A stretch of DNA of 64,000 nt from Adineta vaga. Its lineage: Eukaryota > Rotifera. Where the stretch lies: contig CP075496.1 of the NCBI GenBank assembly GCA_021613535.1, positions 4,464,001 to 4,528,000 on the forward strand. Direction: 5' to 3'. How positions within the stretch are numbered: position 1 is the first letter of the stretch; every line of letters starts with the position of its first letter. Shown here one piece after another: positions 36,787-48,075 of the stretch. The notes under the pieces are model-generated. The model was not told the DNA's origin. It ran no database searches and saw only the letters and a list, made by a program, of their open reading frames with translations. Both the position numbers and the translations under genes were made by a program.

Positions 36787-38659
36787 TTATGCAGTAATTT
36801 TATGAATAGTAATGGATGTATCATATCGTACACCAAGCCAACCTTCCGATACCGTTAAATTGATTGGTGAATCACGTCGATTTTGTACTTGCATAAATCG
36901 ACATTCACCTTCGACTTGACCATCTGTATCAATCATAATTAAATGACCTGTTATATATTCAATAAGAATAAAAACTTGTAATTTATCAGACCAATCAATT
37001 CTTGGTGTATATGATAAATCACTATGCCAACAATCATTCAATACTAATTGTTTTGTGCATGACCAATCTTTTCCATTGTTAGTTAAACTAAATACACAAA
37101 CACCAACTTCATGGCGTCTTTCCAAACGATATCCAATTGTAACATGTGTATTATTAGAAACGGTAATATCACTAATTTCACCAGCTAATGCTCCAGCTCC
37201 TCGATTCACTTTAGCTGGAAGAATATCACGTAATGTTTTACATACAAGCTCTTCTTTATTCGAATTCATTATAATAATCTCATCGCCATTACAACTAGCA
37301 CTACCATGAATGGATGTTAAATAAATAAATTTTTCACAACATGATACTCGTTTCATTGTACGGCCAACAAATGGATGAAATTCTTCGAGTATATTTGTAT
37401 CAGCTTTATATAAACGTAAACGTGCACGATTAAGAATTAAATAACCTGAAAGTTCATTTGAATAAACAATGTCTTGTATCCATTTATCATCAGCAGCGTC
37501 AATAGGTTCAAGTGGAGCATGCCAATCGATACTTTTCTTCTCTCTTAGATTTGTCACATCACTAATAAAAACTAAAGCAGAACTTCGAGTAGTTTTATCA
37601 TAAGCATTGTAAATTAATTGATTATCATGACAACAGATGGTACCAGCATATTTCTCAGAAGTTGTAGGAATTATTATCGCACCACTTCGTTGAATACGAC
37701 CTGTTTTACCGCAATCAAATTCATCAGAACTTGTATTTTCAGTTTCATGAACACCATTGGTTAATTCACCAGATGATTGTAAACTTGTTGCTGCGTTTAT
37801 ATTAGACATTGTCGATTCTGTCATCATTTCTCTATATGGTTCAATTTGTTCTATCGGTGTGGATGTATCGATTTTCGATACTGGTTCCTCGATTCGTGCA
37901 GTCGAATTTGTGATAGAAATTATTGGTTCTGCAACAGTTTCGGATGTTGAGAATGATGAATGACTTACAAAAGAATTTCTTGTTTCCACTCTATCCGTTG
38001 GCAAGTCGATTTGATTTGTTCTATTTGTTAATGCGATTGAAGATAGATTTGTAAGTGTTACTGATGGTTGTAATTTTGCTTGTAAAGTTGCATCTAAAAT
38101 CGCATCATTATAATCAGTTGTACTTGGATTTTGAATATCTACTACGTATTTTTCAATTTGATCCTTCAATTCAATAAGATTATTTAAACTATCATGACCA
38201 ATCTTATGTAAGTCATTGGATAATTGACCATATATTTCTTGATATCTTGAAATATCTGATGGTATATTATCTTGTCTTTCAGAATTACTGAGAGCTTGTT
38301 CGGCGATATCATTGATATCTTGAAGACGTTTTTGTTTCTAAAGAAAAATAAATCAATATTACAATTCACAAAAAAGAATTAATACAAACCCAATTATTTA
38401 TAACTGTTCGTAGACTACCAAATTGATTATTTTCTTTTCCCCGTAAACTATTCATTTTTGTTAAGTTTTCTCCCACTTGTTGATAGTGTTTGTTAAATTC
38501 ATGTCCAATTTGTTCGATATGACGTTGAATACACTTGAAATCAAATTTCTCACCACAAATGCATACGATATCATACGGTTGACTTTCACAATTCGCGCAA
38601 AGTTCTCTTAAATTTTGTTTAGATGACGACAAGGACATTAATGTAGTTGTTGCTGTCAT
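36787..38659 (-). CDS. Orphan zinc-binding / coiled-coil / repeat protein
   Basis: Not assigned to a known orthologue. Two exons (38659-38390, 38337-36787; 52-bp intron) give 606 residues. The N-terminus has a Cys/His cluster that could bind zinc in a B-box-like way: C21, C24, C33, C35, C43, H47, H53. Next comes a helical, probably coiled-coil stretch (about residues 45-160). A Ser/Thr-rich linker follows. The last about 310 residues look like a beta-propeller (repeated strands with Asp/Trp turns such as SGYLILNRARLRLY and VQEEFHPFVGR-like segments). This order (zinc module, coiled coil, propeller) recalls TRIM-NHL proteins without a RING. A CTTACAG acceptor-like site lies 8 bases before the ATG. 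Confidence 0.65.
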
Positions 38660-39606
38660 GTATCAATCTGTAAGAGAAAAGAATTCATTGAAGATTTCAA
38701 AATATTGTCCGTTATGAAATTGTATGTGTTCTACGAAATCAACAAGAAAGAAATGCGTAAGATAAAACATATAACACACAATAAGTAAATAGTCGTCTTT
38801 TTTTCTTTCATCAAGTGTCGATGTTTAGTTGGAAAAAAGGAAAAAAAATTCTGCGTACGTTGCTCATGTAAATTATTTTAAGTAATGTCGTTCTGTTACT
38901 ACTTTCTCTATTGGAAAAAAAAACAGATTAACTAATTCAATATGCTAAGAAAATATATCAAAATCAGATAAAATTGTTTGACTTCTTCTTCTACGATAGT
39001 TTATGAAAAGAAAAGCTTGATATTACGATAGATTATATCATCGAGAAACAGTCACAACAGATGTTGGTTGACACAAAGACCTGTACACTTTGTTTGTCTT
39101 GCATTGTATTTACGAGACACAGTCACGTTTTTTTTCTTATTTTTACTTGGAAAAAACCAAAATATTTTTTCGCCGACGATCAATGACAATCCACAATCTC
39201 AAAAACATCTGCAAATGTTTTTATTATTTCACATTCCGTACATTTAAAAGATACTTCCTACAAAACGAAATGAAAAATCATTGTAGGAATTAGTTATAAA
39301 TAAAAATTGATCTACTTTTCATTTTGAATGTTCATTAATTTATCTAATATATATATATATATGTATATATATAGAATCTTTTATCGTTGTTACTATTTCT
39401 TTTTAAAGCTACAAAAAAAGAGGTTTACACCGAGAAAAGATTTGAACAAAAAAATGTGAAATCATTTGATGAAAGAATTGGAAAAGAAAAGTATAAACCA
39501 TGATTAAACTCTTTTCTTCCATCAAGCATTATCATTCCGGTTTTTTTAAAATAAATAAATCGAAGATAAAGAAAAACCAATGTTAAATTATCTCTGATAA
39601 TCTTTT
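38660..39606. other. Intergenic region
   Basis: About 950 bases between two minus-strand genes, with a TA tract near 39347-39372. A lone frame at 39090-39293 has no supportive feature. No gene is called. Confidence 0.5.
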
Positions 39607-42600
39607 TTATGATAAAGAGTCAATAGGAAATGGAAGTTTCTGTTGAAGATCATTAACAATTAATGTTAAATTTTGCAGTAAATCAGAATAATGTTTATGT
39701 AATTGTTCATCTTGTGAAGATGTCTTTTGTGAACTTAAAAATGAAAGATTATTTTGAATATAACTGGTAATATCATCATCAATATCAACATGATCATTAA
39801 GTATAAGAATAATGTTGATTAATTTCTTACAACGTTCCATTAAATCTTTCAATTTATCACTTTTATTGTTCATCGAATGTCTTTGATCTAAACAATAAAA
39901 GGTAAATGTGTAGGTTTTTCTCAAATTAAAATCAATGAGTAATTATACTAGTTTGAACTGAAGTTGAAAAGACAGATGGTGTTGATGATGATGATGATGA
40001 AATATTCGTATTTTGTTGAGAAGAAGAAGAAGAAGAACCTAATCGCATTTTTTCAATTAATGTTTGAAGTTCATTTTCGATGGATTCAAGTTGTAAACTA
40101 CATTCGGTAAGGTTATCCGTACGTAACATATTGCACAAGATATTTCTACTTTAAAAGAAAAATGTAAATTAGAAAATATTTTGTCTAAAAAGTCGGAGAA
40201 ATTCTCAACGAATTAGTTTTGAACATGTGACAAGACAATTTCTTGTTTCTTGCAAACTTATTCCATCTCACATTTTGAAACGACTATGCATCTCGAGAAG
40301 ATATTTGAAAGATGTAAGTTTTTTTATAAATACCGATTAGCTAATAATTCATTGTATCTTTCTACATCGCTTTTATTAATAGATTGATTCGATGATAATG
40401 CTGATACAGGAGTTCGTGATTTGTCATATTCCTAAAAATGAAATCCTCAGTTTTAAATTAGTTATAAGAATCAATATATTACATTAGCATTCGTCCAAAA
40501 TAGTGGAGTATTCGATGCACTAACTTGTTGACGTAAAACTTCAATGAAATTTTCAGCATTTGGTATATTTAGTTGTTCAATAAATTTCATTGTTGATATC
40601 AAATCAAATAGAAAAATAAAGTTTTGACTAATATGCAAACAATTCGTTGGATTCTTTTGTCTGAGAAAATCAAATACTGAACGATATTCATCTGTTAATT
40701 GAAGACGAGTACGTGATAATAACTACACAACAGAAAAGAAACATATTCTATTCGAATTTTGCATTGAATAATATTTACTGTTTCAGATAAAATATCTGAC
40801 TCAGATGCGTTCAAAAGTTGTGCTAAACTGAAACATGGTATAAAAGGTCGATCATTAGTATAACGAATAAGGTATAAAGTGCTATTTGCGTCGATCGGAA
40901 TCAGTTTAATATTTGTCGATTGAGCAAAAGTTGTATTGTCTGGAAATTGAAATGCAGAATTGGCTGTAGTTTTTTCAGGTGTCGATGGTTCAGAATTTGG
41001 TAATGGACATTGTACCGCATGATCTAGAATTTCAAATGATAATTGAACAGGTTTTGGAACATTATTACTAAAAGTTAGAAAAACGTTTATATAAATTAAA
41101 AATATTCAATTTAATGAAGTTACTGTTCATGTTTGTGTTGATTTGTGACAACATTGTTCGCTATTGTTGATATTTTCACCTAAACAAATACATTTCTATA
41201 AAGATTTGAATTCATAATCAAGAAAAATTCCTATCTAACCTAAGAGAAACTATCATACAGCAATCTTATCTCTGAACAAAAGAGTTTCATATCCTACCGC
41301 AAAATTCAATTCAACAAGAATATCATTTAAAGATCGATTATCAGAATCAAGAATTTGAATTGTCAAAAGTCCATTCAAATATCCCGTTGGTTCAATAAAA
41401 AACGGTCCATTTTTACACAATGCATAAACTTCATTATACGTTTCTAATGACCATCGATTATCATCTGGTAAAAAGTATACATCATCTAATCGACATGCTA
41501 ATGCCATACAAGGTAATTCAGCAAAATGGTTTAATAAATATTTGAATTGTTGATCATCTTTATTGATTTCTTCCGTTGTACCATAATCAATATAAACAAT
41601 AACACATTTGTATAGATCAGTTTCTTTAATAAAAACACGATGATAGGCATCATCATATTGTGTTACACAAGCTAAGCCGGCTTCTAGATTTTTAATTATC
41701 AATGAATTTGATTGTATGCTTGAATAATACGAACTATAATAAAGAAGCAAAAGAGAAAGTTAAGAGCTTTTTCTGACAAATAGAATTATTACTCAAGTTC
41801 TTCCATTAATGTTTCAATATGTTCTTGATATCGGACTGGTTGGACATGAAGACAATGTTCATTTTTATCAATATCAGATATAAATCCTTGAAAACGTGGA
41901 TCATTTATATAAGAATAAAGATTATTTGCATAGCGAAATGTTGCTGGCACAATGCCTGAATCTGTAATCTGTTGAAGTAAATTAGCTTGAGTCTTAATAG
42001 AAGAAAACATAAACGAAATGTTTTTCTTCTCAATGATAATTTACTTGTTCAACTTGTTTAGGATCTTTTAGTGTAATAATATGATCACAAGAACCATTTT
42101 CTTCACCAAGACGTAAAACACAAGCAAAATCATCGACAAAATCTTGTAATAATAAAATATTCGTAATTTTTAATTCTATTAGAAGACTTTTGCCATATTT
42201 TTTCTAAAGATGTCTATTGAAAAAAAAAAGAATCACTTGATCCAAAACTTTACTTGATAAAGTTCATCTAATGATAGAAGTCGAACACCATGAGAATATT
42301 CAGCTAGCAACTAAAAAAGATAATGAATTGGAATTATTATTTTGATATTTTCCGTTTTCTTACATTTTGAAGATTATTAATAACTTCCTCTTCTTTATAA
42401 TCATCTTCTTCTTCATCGGGATATTCACCGTCATGGATTTCATTCTCAGATAAGTGATAAGCTAAATAAATGATACAAAAAAAGATTATATATGTTATTG
42501 TTTCATCTTAGTGAACAAACGTGTATCTGGTGAAGATTGATGATTGTTGTCATTTGTATTATTAGAAACAGTAACTCGTAATGATGTAGTATTGTTAGTT

Positions 42601-43355
42601 ACTCGACGATCATCAGGACCATTTAAATGTGTTGATTGTCGAGAATTGAATGAAGACATTGCAGGTTGATTAAAAGTGGATATATTTGATCTTGTTTGCG
42701 ATTGTTGTTGTTGTTTTTGTTGTTGTTTTACTACTCGAGGTGGAATGGAAGCCTAAAAATTATCTTTTTTTTTAATTCGAAAACCCATAATGATACTCAC
42801 ATTTCCTCGGTTTCTGGTGTATTGATTTGAGTGACCCATCGCTGATCGTGTGGATATAGTTGATCGATCAGAACGAGTATTGTGAGCTGGACGACCATAT
42901 GATGTACCACGGCCATTACCTCGTGATCGATTATTATTATTATTAAAATTGAAAGTATTGTCTGAAAATCGAGCACCATGATTATCACGATTCATATTTC
43001 GTCCTCTACTGCCGCCACCACCGCGTCCTCGATTTCCGCCACCTTGGGTCCGTCGTCGAGGTTTGCCTTGACGCTGTCCTTTGACCATTGATAAGATATG
43101 TTTGGTACTTTCTTCTTCAACGGCAAGAATTTTAATTGAACCACTATTGCCTTGTTGCTGAATACGACATACATCTGGCCAACAACGAAGTAATGAAACT
43201 AATGATGAATAACCAAATTCTCTATATGGAAGATCTTTATTCGAATTAAATAAACGATAATCATTGAGTAATTCATGTTCACTAAGTCCATATTTAGCTG
43301 AGACAAGTAATGATAACACTTCTTGTTTTATTATACCAATATCAGTTTCAGACAT
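39607..43355 (-). CDS. LOTUS-Tudor protein A (TDRD5/TDRD7-like)
   Basis: A germ-granule type protein: LOTUS (OST-HTH) domains bind Vasa or RNA, and extended Tudor domains bind methylated arginines of Piwi proteins. About 13 exons yield roughly 960 residues. LOTUS 1 lies at the N-terminus (about 5-80: SLLVSAKYGLSEHELLNDY, then REFGYSSLVSLLRCWPDV). An RG/RGG-rich stretch follows (about 95-185). A second LOTUS-like module spans three exons (LLAEYSHGVRLLSLDELYQ, then KKYGKSLLIELK). A Tudor core lies at 41256-41740 with VIVYIDYGTTEEI, preceded by an extended (SN-like) half. A degenerate C-terminal block carries RPFIPCFSLAQLLN, then Ser/Asn-rich and helical tails. Paralogue of protein B just upstream; 576 bp separates them. 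Confidence 0.82.
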
Positions 43356-43931
43356 GTTAAATGCGTTCTATTCTATCTAAGTTATATTACACGTATATCA
43401 ATTTGTAGTTTTAGAAGTGATACATCATTTGAAAATGAAAAAATATCTAAAAATAGAAGCCATAACATTTATCTGATCATACAAAAGATCTAGACGTGCT
43501 TTTTTTTATCAATATCAATCAATTTCAGGAAACTTTTGATAACAAGACGTTCCAGTCTACCTCAAAGAATTGATTCTGTAGATTCATTAATCATTAGATC
43601 TCATTTCAATGATATGAAAATAAAAAATAAAGAAAACATGATTTCAATCTAATTTCGTTTTCAATCTTTATCTCGGCTATATATCAGCAATAGAAAAAAA
43701 AACAAGACAACAACAAGGACAGAAAAATATAGTTCACACCAGCATTAGACATCTGTTAGAAGTGCATTAATTCTTTGTAAGGTTAGTGAACGAAAGACAA
43801 AAAAATAAGCACACACAAACGAACGAACAAACAAGAAGTATTTTTTGTATTTATTTACATTTGGCATTTTCAAAATAGACAGAATCACAGTTAGTTAATC
43901 TAGCTAAAAGAAAATAGTTAGAGTATTTCAA
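43356..43931. other. Spacer between LOTUS-Tudor paralogues
   Basis: About 575 bases, AT-rich, between two tandem minus-strand genes. It presumably carries the 3' UTR of protein B and the promoter of protein A. No gene is seen. Confidence 0.5.
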
Positions 43932-46900
43932 TCAATATATTGTATCAAGTAAATTCGTTCGTTGAACATAGGATTGAATAATTGGTTGGCAATATTCAAT
44001 GAATTGAAAACAATAATTATAGATATCAATACGTTTATCTAATGGGATTTGTTGATCAATTAAATCTGGTGATTGATGAATTGCTTGATTAAATAAACCT
44101 CGATGATGTTCATCGGATATGTCTGATTCTAATGTCAGATAGTGAATGATATTTTTTGTTATACGATGTAAATCTTGAAGACGTTCTTCGATTTCATCAT
44201 CTATCATTGTATCATCAAGAATTAATTGATGATTAAAACATGTATTTAGTGAAAATTGTTGATCAAATGGACGGGCGATTCGAAAGCGTGTTTCACGCAT
44301 TTTTTTATTGGATATTTTCACATTGCTTGATAATGATGATGCTGATCGAAGGATGGCATTTGAATCATCATTGATCATTGAAGAAAGAATTGGTTCCTTG
44401 ATATGTATTTTTTCATGAAGATTGTTTAATTCTCGATCAATATCTTGCATTTCATTTTGAGATGATACAGTCTGATGAGTTTTAGATAATGAAACCAATT
44501 GAGTTCTGAAGAAAAGAAGAGATCAATTAAATCAATCGTTATCGTTTAGAATTACCTTCGGAAATTTAATAGATCCCGTCGTTGATACAAATCTTTTTGA
44601 TTTAATTCAAAATTTTCTTTATTTATGTAGGAATTCTGTAGAGAAAAAAAAAGATTATATAAAATTCCCTATGATAGAACTATACCTTTTCTTCATTCCA
44701 ATATCCTGGTCTTTCATAATCGTCATATTCTTGACGGAATGCATCAATAACATCGCCTTCTTGAAATTTAATTCCAATCAAATAATCTCGGATGGAACTC
44801 AAATCATAGAGTCTAATTGTTGCATTATCAGTCTCTCGATTGATATGAGGACATTTACTCGATTCGGATAAACGTTGTAATTCATGAAATAATGTTTGAT
44901 ATGATTCTGAGAAGGGTAATTCAGTTTCTCGAATAAGATTCTAGAAAATTGAAAATAATTTATCGACGAAATGATCTTTGAAATACACTTACTAATTGTG
45001 AAACATATGTTTCATCTTTATTCAATAATCGAGCCACTTCAAAACATGGTAAACAAGGTCGTTTTGTAAATGGATGTTTTACAAAATAATATGCATGATC
45101 AATTGATATATCAAAATATTTTATATTATTCTCATTTGGATTATATTCCATGTGAATTTGATCATTTGTGGATGGGAATCGTTGTTCATCAATACGAGAA
45201 CTATTATTATTGACGTTTGATATACTAAAGACATAAACAAAGACATGAAAATTAATAAAACAAAAACAAATTTAACATACGATCTTGGAGAAGAGAAGGA
45301 TTGGAACTAAAAATTGCGATAAAAAAAAACGAGTAAAGTATTGATAAATTCCAAGTAATTTACCTCAGAATAATGAGAGTCATGACATTCAACAGCAAAC
45401 CCTTGTAGAATAAGTAATTCATTCATTGATTGTCGTTGATTTTGATCCAGCCATAGATTAATACAATAAACTGTATCCATACGTCCAATAATTTCAACAG
45501 GAAATTTCTGTTCTGAACATGAATTTTTAATAAATTGTCGTACATCATCAGACCATTGAGTATCTATGCCGGGATGATGAATATTCGCTAAACGACAATC
45601 ATAAACTTGTGTTGATAAGGAGGAAAAATTCTTATGAAGAAATTTTAAATCAGCTGAATCAGTATGATAACTAATATCCGATATAATAAGACCGAAATCA
45701 ACAAGATAGATCTTTAGTATAATTATATCCGAATTATGTGTTGTATCGATTTGCATTATAAATGAACGATAATATTGATTATCATAATGATGATAAACAC
45801 AGGAAAGATTCATTTCTAATTGCTCAAATGGAATTATATAGATCGATTGACTAGATGATTGAGTATAATGTTCTCTAAATAAGATAGAAAGTTTGTTACA
45901 TAGTTACGACTATCACACGTATGTCGATTTGTTAACTTACTGTAGTTGTGTCATCATTCGATCACGTTTGGATATAAATTGAACATTTACTATGTGAATA
46001 TTCCATGGATCTTCTACATCACCCAAAAATCCCTCAAATAATTCATTGGATGTATAATCAATTCGTTTATAATGAAAATCTAGGGGAACAAATGAAGATA
46101 GATCCACAATTGGTTGATCTATTGTATTTGTTATAGGTCTAAGTGAATGTTCATCGGTATAGTTTGTTTGTTGATAATCTTTTAAACTGGATGGTGAAGT
46201 ATTTGATTCGATTTTCTCAGCTAAAGAGTAAACAAATGAAAACTAAAATTTTGAGGGTAAAAAAAGAAAACTTACGTATTAATTGTTCTCTTTTAACTGC
46301 CTCAACATAAGCTGGTTTTAATAAAAGAATTCGATCGGTTGAATTAGGTAATCGATCACGTTGAGAATCAACAAAATCAGATACAGAATCAAATAATGCC
46401 ATTCGATTTTTTAATTTATAATCTTCAAGATTTAAATCACAATTAAATAGTTTCTAAATAAAAACGAAGAAATCAGATATTTTGTTAGAGAATAATCTAG
46501 ATACAAACATTGTAGAGTTTTTGAACACTTGAAAGCCATAAACCTTTTGGATATTTCAGTAATAACTAAAAATGCGAAAGTTTAATTACGAAAAAAACTA
46601 GAAAATGATTTTAAGAAAAATATAGTTTACCTGTCGAATACGTTTTCGGAGAAGAACTATGCTTTCTCCATGTTCCATTGCTCGTTGAACATCGAACGCA
46701 GCTATTTCATCATCTTCGACGCAATTCAAATCATCATCCATCACCGATGAATTATCATCCATTGTTGGTGTGACTTGAACAGACATCAAGTCAGAAAGTA
46801 TTGGTTGTCCTGACGTTGCCTGTTGCGGTGTTGGTGTCGGGATACTTTTCGGTGGAAAGGATGCCACTGTTTTACTTGATAATGGTGGATTTATTCCTAA

Positions 46901-47810
46901 AAGATAATATTCAGAATAGAGAATATCTTTCGTTGATAATTCTTCATACCATTAGGATTTTGAGGATTGAAATTTTGAAAAGTATAATCAATCACAGCTG
47001 GTGGAGCATAAGATATCGTTGTATAGGATTGAGGTATTTGAACAATGGGTATATTAGATGTATACCATAGATTCGTCGTAGTATTGTGAATTTGATTGAA
47101 TGGTTGATGTGGTAAACCATTATTCATATAACCGGTAGCTCCCTAGAAGAAAGTTTTATAGAAATGCTATCCATATGCATGATAAAAATATATTGCTCAA
47201 CCTTCAATCAAGTTTACTGATTACTATTTTATAGTATATTTTTGTTCTTTTCCTCAATACAATCACTGATAACACAAAGAAAGGTTATACATACACGCAT
47301 AGATATATTTAAATCATTTAAAACTCAAAATGATTTATCAGTTTCGTATGATAATAAAATATGGCATGTTTACAATTGCTAATGTTTATAAATTTGCTAG
47401 TAAATCAGTGATATTGTACTCACTTGTCGAGCTCTTGGAAACGTGAAGGATCCATTTGATCGATTGGATGAATTGTATCTATTCGGTACAACACGAGTGA
47501 CTCGTGAAGGTTTCTTTTTTTTTTGTGCCATGACAAAGTTTTTAATGTGTATGGTATGTTTATCAGCAACACCGTGTACAATCACTGGAATTCCGTTATA
47601 ATCGATATTAGCTACATCAGGCATTGATGCTAATAAATCAAGAAGACTTGCATAACCCATTTGACGAAAGGGTATTTCTTTTCGTCCATTATACTCGGCA
47701 TAATCTCTAAGTAATTGTTGTTCGCTACAACCTTGTGAAGAACTGATTAATAATGAACGTATTTCAGTTTTTAACTCAAGATATTCTTGTGAACTTGTAT
47801 CTTTGGACAT
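43932..47810 (-). CDS. LOTUS-Tudor protein B (TDRD5/TDRD7-like)
   Basis: Paralogue of protein A with the same domain order; about 12 exons and roughly 1000 residues. LOTUS 1: LLISSSQGCSEQQLLRDY then RQMGYASLLDLLASMPDV. Instead of an RGG tract it has a Pro/Asn/Thr-rich linker and an acidic patch (VMDDDLNCVEDDE). LOTUS 2: a 19-codon exon LLLKYPKGLWLSSVQKLYN followed by KLFNCDLNLEDY, the same exon size and position as in A. The Tudor core (exon ending near 45364) has KIYLVDFGLIISD. A downstream block with RPCLPCFEVARLLN matches A's RPFIPCF block. A helical C-terminus ends at 43932. The start at 47810 is chosen because LOTUS begins soon after; an in-frame ATG at 47849 is an alternative. Confidence 0.82.
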
Positions 47811-48075
47811 TATTAACAAATGATGAAATTTTATCTGAAATTTTATCAAATGAATATGAATAATAAGACAAAATGCTATGCTGTAGTTTATTTTACTTTA
47901 TAGCAAAAATTTCCCAAATGCAATTGGCCAATCAATAAACACTCTGTTTATATAAAAAGAGGTCGTTCATAGGATATAATTTCTATTGGTGATTATTCTC
48001 CGGATATGTTGATGTGCTGGCTCCGTACGTATGCGCACACTGTATTGCATTTAGTTAGTTGCTTATTTCGTCATT

